A program made the position numbers and the translations under genes. Positions 35,916-44,277 of a stretch of DNA of 64,000 bases are shown here, piece by piece. Within the stretch, counting starts at the first letter, position 1. Every line of letters starts with the position of its first letter. The stretch is from Flavisphingopyxis soli (GTDB lineage: Bacteria > Pseudomonadota > Alphaproteobacteria > Sphingomonadales > Sphingomonadaceae). The stretch spans positions 831,001-895,000 of the forward strand of contig NZ_VOPY01000001.1 of NCBI RefSeq assembly GCF_007995095.1, written 5' to 3'. The notes beneath the pieces are model-generated. The model was given only the letters and a program-made list of their open reading frames with translations, had not been told where the DNA came from and made no database searches.

Positions 35916-36635
35916 GTGAGGTCTTTCGTTCAAAGTGGCACTTTGGCCGAGGATGGCGCTGTTCATCCGCTAGAGCCAGTGCGGATCGGTCGCGCCGAGC
36001 TATATTGCGGCGATGCCTATGAGCTGTTGCCAGCATTGGGTCGGTTCGATGCACTGGTGACCGACCCACCTTACGACTTCAAGGCCACTGGGGGGGGCGA
36101 GTTTCGCAAAGTGCGAGGCGGCATGGATCAGATCGTTGCCGAAGGATTAGACTGCGGCTTCGACATCAAAATTATCGACCCGCTCCAGTTCTCGTCGGTG
36201 ATCGTCTTTGCGCACAACGACCAGCTACACCGGCTTCTACCCCATCTTGCCGGAATGTTCCGGCGCTATGCCGTTTGTATCTGGCGCAAATCGAACCCGA
36301 TGCCGGTCGCAAATAGGCATTACCAGCCCGATCTGGAATTCTATGTTCACGCATGGCTGGAAGGCTTTCACCCGGACGGCGCGATGGTCGAGAAACGGCG
36401 TTCGTGGGACGGCAAGGCTGCTCCTCGGAAGGACTTCAACCACCCGACGGTCAAGCCGCTCGACCTGATGCGCAAGATCATAGTGAATACGGCTGGCAAC
36501 AGCGTATGCGACCCCTTCATGGGTACTGGCACGACGGGGGTCGCGGCGATCGAAAAAGGCCGTCGCTTCGTCGGCATCGAGCATAATCCAAGGCATTTCG
36601 AAACTGCTTGCCGACGAATCGAGGCAGCGGCGTGA
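35916..36635 (+). CDS. Orphan DNA (adenine-N6) methyltransferase
   Basis: A 239-residue SAM-dependent methyltransferase from GTG 35,916. Motif IV DPPY (TDPPYDF) comes first and motif I (DPFMGTGTTGVAAIEKGR) near the C terminus, the beta arrangement used by CcrM/HinfI-like enzymes. HPTVKPLDLM matches motif X. No restriction gene is adjacent, so protection against host restriction or replication timing is more likely than a restriction-modification system. Its N terminus overlaps a short palindrome (35,931-35,945). Confidence 0.9.
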   Translation: MRSFVQSGTLAEDGAVHPLEPVRIGRAELYCGDAYELLPALGRFDALVTDPPYDFKATGGGEFRKVRGGMDQIVAEGLDCGFDIKIIDPLQFSSVIVFAHNDQLHRLLPHLAGMFRRYAVCIWRKSNPMPVANRHYQPDLEFYVHAWLEGFHPDGAMVEKRRSWDGKAAPRKDFNHPTVKPLDLMRKIIVNTAGNSVCDPFMGTGTTGVAAIEKGRRFVGIEHNPRHFETACRRIEAAA

Positions 36636-36640
36636 GCGGT

Positions 36641-37198
36641 TTAGGCGATCTTTCCCGTGGCGAGGGCCTTGATGGCGTCGTTGAGCTTCTCGACGACCAG
36701 GATTCCCCTGCCATTCAGAGGCACGCGACCATCGGGTTGGCGGTTTTCGAACCACCAGCTCGACGTCATGCGCGGAGTCTGACTTTCGTGACCCTCAAGC
36801 AGGGCGTGAACATCTGCCAGCGCAAGCAATTCTCCGGGGGTCAGTCGCACCGCGCGTTCGATCATGAATTCGGCGCGCCGCTCTGCGTCGAGAATCGGGT
36901 GGACGGGATGACCATTCGGCGCCTCGTGGTCGGGTTCGCGAACCAGGCTACGCAAGAGCATCAGCGCATCGAGAACGGCGGCGCGCTCGTTCAACAACGC
37001 CAGTTTCGCTTGCCTGCGATCAAGCGTGAGTACTGCCCAGGCGACGATCGCGCCGCCCGCCACGTTGCCGGCGAAACCAAACCAGTCGCCCCCGTCGATG
37101 CCTGCCCGACCGATGGTCAGGACAAAGGCGCCGAGCAGCAATGCTCCCGCTATGAGGCCGCCCAGAAGGCCTTCGCCGATCCCTTTCCATCGCACCAT
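36641..37198 (-). CDS. Membrane protein next to the toxin-antitoxin genes
   Basis: A 185-residue protein with two N-terminal hydrophobic helices (LLGGLIAGALLLGAFVLTIG and FAGNVAGGAIVAWAVLTL) and a soluble C-terminal part. It is three bases downstream of the antitoxin and so probably co-transcribed. A link to the toxin-antitoxin pair is only positional. Confidence 0.7.
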   Translation of the reverse strand: MVRWKGIGEGLLGGLIAGALLLGAFVLTIGRAGIDGGDWFGFAGNVAGGAIVAWAVLTLDRRQAKLALLNERAAVLDALMLLRSLVREPDHEAPNGHPVHPILDAERRAEFMIERAVRLTPGELLALADVHALLEGHESQTPRMTSSWWFENRQPDGRVPLNGRGILVVEKLNDAIKALATGKIA

Positions 37199-37201
37199 CG
37201 T

Positions 37202-37798
37202 TCAATCCTCCTTGCCACGCGGCGACTTCTTGATGCGCGCGGCAGCGCTGGGGTCGATGAATTCACCGGTACGAGGGTGCCTTGCAGCGCGACTTTTGGC
37301 GTTGCCGGCGCGCAGGAAGCGGCCTTCGACGGCGTTCGCCTGGTCGAAGGCCCGCGCGATCTTGCGCTTGGTAATCTCGGCAGGATCGTCGGTCGGAGCA
37401 GGTTCGAGCGTCCAGCGCGGTGCATCGAGCGCCTTGGCGATCGCATCGAGCGTCTCGGCGCGGCCGCGACCGGGATCGAGCGCCTCGATCCGCGCAATGC
37501 CCGCCTGAGTGAGATCGGTCGCTCCGGCGAGATCGGCCTGGGTCATTTTGCGGTAGCGACGCCATGCAGCGATGGGGTGCCTGCCGCCTCGAATAGCGGC
37601 GTCGACTTCGGCGGGGATACCGCCGTCGGCGTCTATCGATGCGCGGCCGGCGTATGCGGCAGCGAGATCAGCGGCGTCTTCGGCGGCATCGAGCAGTGCC
37701 TGATATTCGGCGAGCGGGATGGTCACGTTGCCGTTGGCGTCGGGGGCGACCTTGCGGTCGAGCAGGGCGGCGATGTCGCCTTTGGTATCAATGGTCAT
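37202..37798 (-). CDS. XRE-family antitoxin
   Basis: A 198-residue protein. Residues ~75-115 are an XRE helix-turn-helix (WRRYRKMTQADLAGATDLTQAGIARIEALD). The N-terminal part (VTIPLAEYQALLDAAEDAADL) resembles antitoxin segments that bind a RelE-type toxin. The C-terminal end contains a short stretch (GNAKSRAARHPRTGEF) like tails of other XRE antitoxins. It lies 48 bases downstream of the toxin, the HigBA-type order. Confidence 0.8.
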   Translation of the reverse strand: MTIDTKGDIAALLDRKVAPDANGNVTIPLAEYQALLDAAEDAADLAAAYAGRASIDADGGIPAEVDAAIRGGRHPIAAWRRYRKMTQADLAGATDLTQAGIARIEALDPGRGRAETLDAIAKALDAPRWTLEPAPTDDPAEITKRKIARAFDQANAVEGRFLRAGNAKSRAARHPRTGEFIDPSAAARIKKSPRGKED

Positions 37799-37846
37799 AG
37801 TCAGTCTCCGGTCGTGGTGGGAAGTGTAGGACGGTCGTATCGTGGG

Positions 37847-38095
37847 TCAGTAAACCGACCCCCTTGCCCCGATGGCGGTAATGGAGAGCGTCATCCCGTC
37901 GTCGTCATAAATGACCCGCCAGTCGCCGACGCGAAGCCGGAAGGCGGTGGTCCCTTGAAGCCGCGTCACGTTGTTCGCGAGGCTGCCATCATCGAGAGCC
38001 AGCTGCTTAATCTTATCGTCTATCTTCTCCGCTTCATTGGCGGGGATTTTGGCGAGCGCCTTGCTGGCGGCTTTCGAGAGAATGACTGTTTTCAT
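37847..38095 (-). CDS. RelE/ParE-family toxin
   Basis: An 82-residue protein of RelE size. The end GDWRVIYDDDGMTLSITAIGARGSVY has the Arg and Tyr positions used by mRNA interferases, and LQGTTAFRLRVGDWRVIY is the family core. It likely cleaves mRNA at the ribosome and is neutralised by the adjacent XRE protein. Expression comes from a consensus promoter just upstream. Confidence 0.85.
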   Translation of the reverse strand: MKTVILSKAASKALAKIPANEAEKIDDKIKQLALDDGSLANNVTRLQGTTAFRLRVGDWRVIYDDDGMTLSITAIGARGSVY

Positions 38096-38101
38096 GCTCC
38101 G

Positions 38102-38156
38102 ATTATAACGAAATACAACAGGTGCGTCAATATTAAAACAACGGAATACAACAAGT
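38102..38156 (-). promoter_or_regulatory. Consensus promoter and repeated operator of the toxin-antitoxin operon
   Basis: On the minus strand TTGACG (38,125-38,130), 17 bases, TATAAT (38,102-38,107). Two direct repeats, CGAAATACAACAGGT at 38,109-38,123 in the spacer and CGGAATACAACAAGT at 38,142-38,156, are 33 bp apart. They are good candidates for binding by the XRE antitoxin. Confidence 0.75.
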
Positions 38157-38187
38157 ATTTCGCGCTGTTGAAGGGGGGTATGGCGCC

Positions 38188-39333
38188 ATGACGATTCCGC
38201 AGAGTTTTCTGGAGGAAATTCGCGCGCGGACGGTGCTTTCGGGGCTGGTTTCGGCGCGGGTCAAGATCGTGCGCAAGGGGCGCGAGTTCGAGGGGCTGTG
38301 CCCGTTCCACTCCGAAAAGACTCCGAGCTTCACGGTCAGCGACGAAAAGGGCTTCTATCACTGTTTCGGGTGCGGCGCGCATGGCGACGCGATCCGGTGG
38401 CTGACCGATGCGGGCGGGATGGGGTTCATCGACGCGGTGCGCCAGCTGTCCGAGGCTGCGGGGCTGACGATGCCAGAGCGATCGCCGGAGGCGGCGAAGC
38501 GCGAGGAGCGGCGGGCGGGATTGCTGCCGCTGCTCGAGGCGGCGCAGGCGTTTTATGCGGGGCAATTGGAGGCGTGCGGCGCGGCGCGCGAATATCTGGC
38601 GGAACGCGGCTGGGACGGGAAGGCGTGCGCGACATACGGCATCGGCTGGGCACCCGGCCGATCGCTGTCGGTGCGATCGGCGTTGGCGGGGGCCGACGAG
38701 GCAGAACTGCGTGCGGCAGGGCTGATCGCTGGCGAAAAAAACGAGGATTTCCTGTGGCAGCGGATCACTATCCCGGTGCGCGATGGGCGCGGACGGGTGA
38801 TCGGCTTCGCCGCGCGGAGCGTGGAAAACCCTTCGACAGGCCCAGGGCGAGCGGGAAGTGGGGTGGCGGGTCCGAAATACGTCAACTCGCCCGACGGACC
38901 GGTGTTCGACAAGGGGCGGACGTTGTTCAATCTTGACCGCGCGGCGGCGCTGGCGCGGCAAACGCGCCGGCTGGTCGTCGTCGAGGGTCAGTTCGATGCG
39001 TGGGCGCTCGACCGCGTCGGATTCGCGGCGGTCGCGCCGATGGGCAGCGCGTTGACCGAGGCGCAGATTGAGCGCGCCTGGCGCGTCTCCAACGTCCCCG
39101 TCCTGATGTTCGACGGCGATGCCGCGGGCCGCGCTGCGGCGGTGCGGGCGTGCGAGCGCGCGCTTGCCGGCGTCGGGCCAGGTCGGTCGTTGGCGATCGC
39201 GATGCTGCCCGAGGGCGAGGATCCCGACGGGCTGGCGCGCAAGGGATGCAAAAAGGCGCTGACGGCGGTGATCGACGCGGCGCGACCGCTCGACGAATTC
39301 CTGTTCGATGCGATTATGGGGGAAGCGGCGTGA
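38188..39333 (+). CDS. DnaG-type primase (CHC2 zinc finger and Toprim)
   Basis: A 381-residue protein matching the front half of bacterial DnaG. The CHC2 zinc finger (CPFHSEKTPSFTVSDEKGFYHCFGCG) is at residues ~37-62. The core with KYVNSPDGPVFDKGRTLFN and the Toprim fold (VVVEGQFDAW, MFDGDAAGRAA) are intact. The helicase-binding C-terminal domain of DnaG is missing. A half copy of the pccA-type palindromic element encodes a short loop before KYVNSP. It probably primes phage replication. Confidence 0.92.
   Translation: MTIPQSFLEEIRARTVLSGLVSARVKIVRKGREFEGLCPFHSEKTPSFTVSDEKGFYHCFGCGAHGDAIRWLTDAGGMGFIDAVRQLSEAAGLTMPERSPEAAKREERRAGLLPLLEAAQAFYAGQLEACGAAREYLAERGWDGKACATYGIGWAPGRSLSVRSALAGADEAELRAAGLIAGEKNEDFLWQRITIPVRDGRGRVIGFAARSVENPSTGPGRAGSGVAGPKYVNSPDGPVFDKGRTLFNLDRAAALARQTRRLVVVEGQFDAWALDRVGFAAVAPMGSALTEAQIERAWRVSNVPVLMFDGDAAGRAAAVRACERALAGVGPGRSLAIAMLPEGEDPDGLARKGCKKALTAVIDAARPLDEFLFDAIMGEAA
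38831..38854. repeat. Single arm of the pccA-type palindromic element
   Basis: A 24-bp match to one arm of the element at 7,486-7,557 and 10,549-10,613, with CCCAGG in place of CTCAGG. It encodes PSTGPGRAG in the primase gene, in yet another frame. No second arm is seen nearby. Confidence 0.6.
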
Positions 39334-39356
39334 TTCGGCCTATCAAACGAGGATAT

Positions 39357-40145
39357 TCACTGGCCCGGAGGGGGACTGTTGACGCGGCTCGCGATGAAAC
39401 TGTCATCAACAATGAGAACGGCGTCCCCACTTTCCGGCGTCACGACACTACCACGAATGACGACCGGAACATCGACGGGCACCTGCTGCCACTCGCCTAC
39501 GCCCCGATAAAGATTATATCTCTCACCGGATACCGCTGTAAAAACAATCTCAGATCCTACGACGTGTGCTGTTCCCATAAGCGTAGTATCTTGCGGCGCT
39601 CGCGCGAGCTGGGGATCGAATCCGCGAAGAATGACCAGCCGAACATTCCTAAATTCCGGCCCATATGCGTCGTTATTAAGAATTGCTTTGCCGGTTTGTC
39701 CGCGTCCCACGTCAGGTTCACGTTTCAGTATTTTTCGTCGAGAATTCTTATCAGAGCGGTTTCGTCTTGGAAGAAAATCCCCGCGATCGACACTTATCGT
39801 TCCAGTGCGTGTTACAATGTCCACTCGAACAACCGAGTAATTCTCCGCCATTATAGAGACCGAATCACTCAACGGGTTGGGGCGGTTCCAAGTCAGTCTA
39901 TCGGATATATCGACTCCAAATTTTATGATCGCTGCCAGCGCCGCCCCGTTGATCAGAACGTCGGCCCACACGCTGCCAGACCGAATTTCCGCGATCTCTA
40001 CGACAGTATTTCTTCCGAAATGGCTCCGAAGTCTCGCGAGTCGGTCAACCTCGATCAGAAATCGTGCGACGAGGCGAGCGGGAACGGCCTCATTCGTTTC
40101 GAAATAGAAGCCGATAGCGTTGTCGATCGAGATTTCGCGGCGCAT
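39357..40145 (-). CDS. Orphan leftward gene, unknown function
   Basis: A 262-residue protein from ATG 40,145, which has a strong AGAGGGGG ribosome site. The frame continues upstream, but that part is unlikely. The sequence (SIDNAIGFYFETNEAVPARLVARFLIEVDRL..., many beta-prone stretches) matches no family I know. The region is AT-richer than the rest of the prophage and transcribed against the replication operon, as expected of a moron. Confidence 0.7.
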   Translation of the reverse strand: MRREISIDNAIGFYFETNEAVPARLVARFLIEVDRLARLRSHFGRNTVVEIAEIRSGSVWADVLINGAALAAIIKFGVDISDRLTWNRPNPLSDSVSIMAENYSVVRVDIVTRTGTISVDRGDFLPRRNRSDKNSRRKILKREPDVGRGQTGKAILNNDAYGPEFRNVRLVILRGFDPQLARAPQDTTLMGTAHVVGSEIVFTAVSGERYNLYRGVGEWQQVPVDVPVVIRGSVVTPESGDAVLIVDDSFIASRVNSPPPGQ

Positions 40146-40242
40146 AATATTCCCCCTCTTGTAGCATCCAGCACGAACACTGCCGCGATGCAAACACCTC
40201 TAGTCAAATTACGACTTGGAATTGATAAAACAGGCGCGCAAC

Positions 40243-40527
40243 ATGGTAGGCATGCCATCTCTGAGCCTCATGACCTATCTGTTCTCTGTCGGGGTCTTGA
40301 TTGGAATCTCGCCTCATCGGATCGACGAGTATCAGTTCCCGCACGGATTGAGGGTCGCGATAATTGCGATCATCGGCCTCGGTTTCACACTAGAGACCTC
40401 AAGCTTTTACGGGTGGGCGGTGACTTGCTCCGCAGTTTTGGGAGTGTTTTTCATCGGCAAGGTGATCGGCGAGCCGATGGGCGAATACTACCGCGATTAT
40501 CGGGAGCGGCGCGACCGCGACAGCTAA
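40243..40527 (+). CDS. Small membrane protein, unknown
   Basis: A 94-residue protein (MVGMPSLSLMTYLFSVGV...) with two to three hydrophobic helices and a charged C-terminal tail (EYYRDYRERRDRDS). ATG 40,243 is taken as the start; ATG 40,252 is possible. Divergent from the orphan gene. Confidence 0.6.
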   Translation: MVGMPSLSLMTYLFSVGVLIGISPHRIDEYQFPHGLRVAIIAIIGLGFTLETSSFYGWAVTCSAVLGVFFIGKVIGEPMGEYYRDYRERRDRDS

Positions 40528-40540
40528 ATGAGCCGACAGC

Positions 40541-42670
40541 ATGATCGCCCAAAGCACCACTTTGGGCGAAGCCCGATCGCCGGAGGCCATCGCCGGTATC
40601 TGGTCCCGCCTCGACGGCCTTGCGCGATCGATCGGCGATGGCGAGACGCGGGCGCAGTATCTTGCCGCCTGGCGCACGCGGTTCGACGCGGCGTTTCCGA
40701 CCCCGGACCCCAGCATGGACGACGTTCCAATCGTTCCGGATGGAAGGCTGGCGGGCCTGACGGCCGAGGAAAGGGGGCGCGTCGCGTTGATCGGGGCAGC
40801 GTGGCTTGCGCGGGTCGCGGGCTTCGTCGACGGCGGTGACAATGACGCGGTGAAGCGCTTTGCCTGGGGTGTCGGGCAGCGCGTCGCGGCGGACATGGTC
40901 GGCGAAGAGGCGGCTATCGCCGCGCTCCTCGCGAAGCTCGAGCTCGAGGAGCTGCCGCGCGAGATTGCGCGATCGTTCGCGGCGGGGCAGCGCAAGGGTT
41001 TCGATCCGTGGCAGGTTGTCGTATCATTGCGCTGTGCCGCGCATCCGATGACCGACCTGGGCAATGCCGAGCGGTTTCGCGACCGGTATCTGGACGATTT
41101 CCGCTTCACGACGGCCAAGGGCTGGCTCGGCTGGGACGGGCGGCGCTGGCGCGTGCTCGACCAGGAGCAGGATTCGACGCCGGCCGAGGTGCAGGCGGCG
41201 GTGTTCGACACGATCCGGTCGATCCAGCACGAGGCGCGCTGCATTCGCGAGACGGGCTGGGGCGACGATACCGACCTGATCTACTGGATCGAAAAGGCCA
41301 AGGGGCATGGGCGCACCGAAGCGGCCGACCTCGGCATGAACCGGCTGGTCCACAAGGGTCGCAAGGTCGAGCCATTCGACACGATATTGGGCGCATGGGG
41401 CCGGTCGAGCGAGAGCGCGGGCAAGCTGGGCTGTATCGCCAACCTCGCCAAGCGCTGGCTGACGGTCGCGATTGAGGAATTCGACACCGATCCTTTCACG
41501 GTGAACGCACTCAACGGAACTCTTCGATTTGAGAGGATACGCGACGACGACGGCAAGTTCCGGGCGATCGTGCGGTTGCGCGAGCATCGGCGCGAGGACC
41601 TGAATACCAAGCTGGCGCCGGTCGAATACGATCCGCACGCCGAATGTCCCCTTTACGACGCGGTGATCGAGTGGGCGCAGCCCGACGCGGCGATGCGGCG
41701 ATACCTCCACCAGTGGGGCGGATATTCGGCGTGCGGCCATGTCGGCGAGCAGCAGCTGCAGTTCTGGTACGGGCGCGGGGCGAACGGCAAGTCGACGATC
41801 ATCGACGCATGGGCGGGCACGGTGGGCGATTATGCCGGCACGATCGGCATCGAGACCTTCCTCGACCAGGGGATCAAGAAACGCGGCGACCAGGCGACGC
41901 CCGACTTGGCGAAACTGGGAGGCGTGCGCATGCTGCGCGCGTCGGAGCCCGAGCGCGGGGCGAAGCTGAACGAGGCGCTGGTCAAGGCGGCGACGGGCGG
42001 CGAGCCAATGAGCGTGCGCGCGCTGCACAAGGGGTTTTTCGACCTCAACCCGCTGTTCAAGCTGACCATCGGGGGCAATTACCGGCCCGACGTGCCGGGC
42101 ACCGACGAGGGCATCTGGCGCCGCCTGAAGCTCGTCCCGTGGGACCAGCATCTGCCGGTCGGCGAGCGCGACAAGGACCTGCCCGGGAAGCTGAAGCTGG
42201 AGCGGGCAGGGATCCTCAACCGGCTGGTCGAGGGTTTGATCGACTGGATGGACCATGGATTGACCGAGCCCGACGCGGTGAAGGCCGCGACGGCCGCATA
42301 TCGCGACGATAGCGACCCGTTGGCCCGCTTCCTGCGCATGTGCACCGAGATGGACCCCGACAGCCGCGTGCAGAGCAGCGTGCTCTATGGCGTGTTCGTC
42401 GCCTGGGCGAAGGCCGCGGGCGAATATGAGTGGAAGAACAAGGGTTTTTCGCAGGCGATGCAGGCCAAGGGCTTCATCAAGAAGGCGTCGAACGGGATCC
42501 AGTGGATGGGATTGAAGCTGGTCCGGCAGGCCGACGACTTCCTCGACCACGAGGGCAATGTGCGGCGCATCGAGGAGGACGAGATCGACGCGATCGATGC
42601 GCCTCGCGCGCCGCCCGACGATGCGCCCGCGGCCCCCGACCCCCGCGATGGTGGAGGCTTCGATGATTGA
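40541..42670 (+). CDS. P4/D5-type primase-helicase (SF3 helicase)
   Basis: A 709-residue replication protein. The C-terminal part is a superfamily 3 helicase with Walker A GRGANGKST (residues 411-419), a following RMLRASEPERGAKLN (Walker B/B' region) and FKLTIGGNYRP, LVPWDQHLP (motif C and arginine finger region). The N-terminal half resembles D5/primpol-associated regions. With the separate CHC2-Toprim primase at 38,188, it would unwind and drive replication. A short palindrome (40,546-40,568) overlaps its first codons. Confidence 0.9.
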   Translation: MIAQSTTLGEARSPEAIAGIWSRLDGLARSIGDGETRAQYLAAWRTRFDAAFPTPDPSMDDVPIVPDGRLAGLTAEERGRVALIGAAWLARVAGFVDGGDNDAVKRFAWGVGQRVAADMVGEEAAIAALLAKLELEELPREIARSFAAGQRKGFDPWQVVVSLRCAAHPMTDLGNAERFRDRYLDDFRFTTAKGWLGWDGRRWRVLDQEQDSTPAEVQAAVFDTIRSIQHEARCIRETGWGDDTDLIYWIEKAKGHGRTEAADLGMNRLVHKGRKVEPFDTILGAWGRSSESAGKLGCIANLAKRWLTVAIEEFDTDPFTVNALNGTLRFERIRDDDGKFRAIVRLREHRREDLNTKLAPVEYDPHAECPLYDAVIEWAQPDAAMRRYLHQWGGYSACGHVGEQQLQFWYGRGANGKSTIIDAWAGTVGDYAGTIGIETFLDQGIKKRGDQATPDLAKLGGVRMLRASEPERGAKLNEALVKAATGGEPMSVRALHKGFFDLNPLFKLTIGGNYRPDVPGTDEGIWRRLKLVPWDQHLPVGERDKDLPGKLKLERAGILNRLVEGLIDWMDHGLTEPDAVKAATAAYRDDSDPLARFLRMCTEMDPDSRVQSSVLYGVFVAWAKAAGEYEWKNKGFSQAMQAKGFIKKASNGIQWMGLKLVRQADDFLDHEGNVRRIEEDEIDAIDAPRAPPDDAPAAPDPRDGGGFDD
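40546..40568. repeat. Short palindrome, copy 2
   Basis: CGCCCAAAG-CACCA-CTTTGGGCG followed by AAGCCCGATCG, almost the same as 28,004-28,026. It encodes AQSTTLGE at the N terminus of the helicase. Confidence 0.7.
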
Positions 42671-42957
42671 GGGAAGGTTCCATCCGGAAGGGTGGCGGAA
42701 GCTTTGCGGGAAGGGACGGGGCGCGGTTTCGTGCGGGTGTGGAATGGTTGGAAGGATTTGCGATATGTTTTCCCTCATATGTGCGCGCGCATGCTCAGGC
42801 ATGCGCGAGACAATAAACATGATAACCCTTCCAATCCTTCCAAAGGGATATGAAGAGAGTCATTATCCTTTAATTCTTATGGGGTTGGCGGATCGGCGAT
42901 GGTTCCGGCAAAGGTTCCATCTTCCTTCCGCCACCCTTCCGGTGATAGCATCGGGGC
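42671..42957. other. Putative phage replication origin
   Basis: A gene-free stretch after the helicase. It carries repeated GGAAGG motifs on one side and CCTTCC on the other, including an exact 18-bp inverted repeat (42,684-42,701 and 42,925-42,942). A GCGCATGC-TCAG-GCATGCGC dyad lies in the middle, with AT-rich patches around 42,765-42,780 and 42,815-42,875. Iterons, dyad and AT-rich DNA beside the helicase gene fit an origin. No function is shown. Confidence 0.5.
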
Positions 42958-43074
42958 ATGGACGCGGATCGAGAGCCCGTTTCGGAGCGCGCGTGGATCG
43001 GCTGGCTCGGCTGGGCAGCGATCGCGGTGCTGGTCGGCTGGCCGTTGCTGACGGCGCTGGGCCTGATCGGCTGA
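42958..43074 (+). CDS. 38-residue single-helix membrane protein
   Basis: A short frame from ATG 42,958, MDADREPVSERAWIGWLGWA then a hydrophobic helix (IAVLVGWPLLTALGLIG). No strong ribosome site is seen. Included because the composition is that of a real small membrane peptide and it fills the gap before the next gene. Confidence 0.4.
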   Translation: MDADREPVSERAWIGWLGWAAIAVLVGWPLLTALGLIG

Positions 43075-43096
43075 CGCCAGCTGCGCGGGTGGCAGC

Positions 43097-43570
43097 ATGA
43101 GCGTCGTCGCTGGTACCGCGGTCGATGGCGAGTGCGCCTTCCTGACCTATGACGATGTCGAGGCGGCGCTGGTCGAGGCGTGGCAGCTGTGGCGGCGATC
43201 GCCGGGTGGCGGGCGCTGGCCCTTCGCCGGTGACGGGCCTTGGCACCTGGCGACTGGTGACGTCCGCGCGGGCGATTACGATGCGCGCGGAGGCGACGGC
43301 GCATCGAGCGACGTCGCGGTGCGGCCGATGCCGCTGTCGCGCGGAGAGGTCAGCGAGCGCGACGTGGCGAGCGAGTGGCTGTCGATGATCCCCGACGAGG
43401 GCGACCGGCGTATAGTGTGCCTGGCGATCGCCGAGCTGGCGCGCGGGGCGAAGCGGGTGCCGTGGCGCAAGCTGCTCGCGCCGATGGGCCGCGCGCATGG
43501 TGCCGACGCGCTGCGCATGCGCTACACGCGGGCGATCGGGCGGCTGGCGATGGCGGTGAACGCGGGGTGA
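43097..43570 (+). CDS. Putative late transcriptional regulator (DUF6362-like)
   Basis: A 157-residue protein. The C-terminal half (SERDVASEWLSMIPDEGDRRIVCLAIAELARG...WRKLLAPMGRAHGADALRMRYTRAIGRLA) looks like a sigma-region-4-type HTH. This layout is seen in DUF6362-like proteins encoded just upstream of terminase genes in alphaproteobacterial phages. Activation of late genes is an inference from position. Confidence 0.6.
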   Translation: MSVVAGTAVDGECAFLTYDDVEAALVEAWQLWRRSPGGGRWPFAGDGPWHLATGDVRAGDYDARGGDGASSDVAVRPMPLSRGEVSERDVASEWLSMIPDEGDRRIVCLAIAELARGAKRVPWRKLLAPMGRAHGADALRMRYTRAIGRLAMAVNAG

Positions 43571-43604
43571 CCCCGGACGCGACGCGCGCCCGGGGTCGCG
43601 GCAC

Positions 43605-43895
43605 TCAACCGATCGGACACTCGTCGAGGCTGAGCAGGTTGTCGGTCGTGTCCTTGTCGGGATCGGTCCGCAGGAAGCGGGTCGTGCTGCCGCGGTAGTG
43701 ATAGGCCCGCACTTCGCGGACGTGACCGCCCTCTTCGGTGTAGAAGGTCCAGCCGTCATCGATCAGGTTAAGCATATCCTCCAGCGTGAAGCGGTAGAAC
43801 ATCCCGTTGGCCTCGAAGCCGAAATGAGTAATCGCCTCGTACCGGTTGTCGCGGGGCGTCTTGTTTATGCAGCGTATTCTGGCGCGTTTTGCCAT
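43605..43895 (-). CDS. DUF3892-domain protein
   Basis: A 96-residue protein matching the small DUF3892 pattern: IRCINKTPRDNRYEAITHFGF and later a Trp/Tyr-rich strand pair (WTFYTEEGGHVREVRAY). Function unknown. It is a leftward gene between the early and late regions. Confidence 0.8.
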   Translation of the reverse strand: MAKRARIRCINKTPRDNRYEAITHFGFEANGMFYRFTLEDMLNLIDDGWTFYTEEGGHVREVRAYHYRGSTTRFLRTDPDKDTTDNLLSLDECPIG

Positions 43896-44277
43896 CGTCG
43901 TCTTCCTTTGTTGTGCCAGGTTGACCGCCGCGACCGAAAAGCGCATTTTGCACATCGGCACCGATTGAGCGCTCAACCCGAGCATTCTTGCCATGGACCG
44001 GTCGGCGTTGCTGCGTCGGCCGGTCCGTTCACGTGAGGTCCCTCGCGGAAACTCACCATCGCAGTCTGCCTGATTTAAAAACGTACGCAAGGGTGAACAG
44101 GTAACCGACCATCAGTCGGGTGGTGGAAAGCCAAAACGCGCAGATAAACGCGGGTAGAAGCTGTCAACCCCCCAAAATGCTTCTAGGGTTTCTAGGGGTG
44201 GTGTTCACTAATCGGTCCGAATGGGGCTATACGAAGTCACACTGGCGGTGACGTACGAACGCGAAGGGGCAAGGCCG
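43896..44277. other. Intergenic region before the packaging genes
   Basis: No gene is seen. Features are a perfect 12-bp palindrome TTGAGCGCTCAA (43,965-43,976), a hairpin GGACCGG...CCGGTCC (43,995-44,026) and a TTCTAGGG direct repeat near 44,172-44,196. It may hold the late promoter or part of a cos/pac region, but neither can be identified by eye. The open frame from 44,221 joins the HNH gene but probably starts at 44,278. Confidence 0.45.

Noticed and set aside
35572-35919. Open frame starting with an ATGA overlap before the zinc-ribbon gene
   Set aside because: After ~25 residues it becomes an Arg-rich shadow of the gene at 35,645. A short leader peptide cannot be excluded but is not supported.
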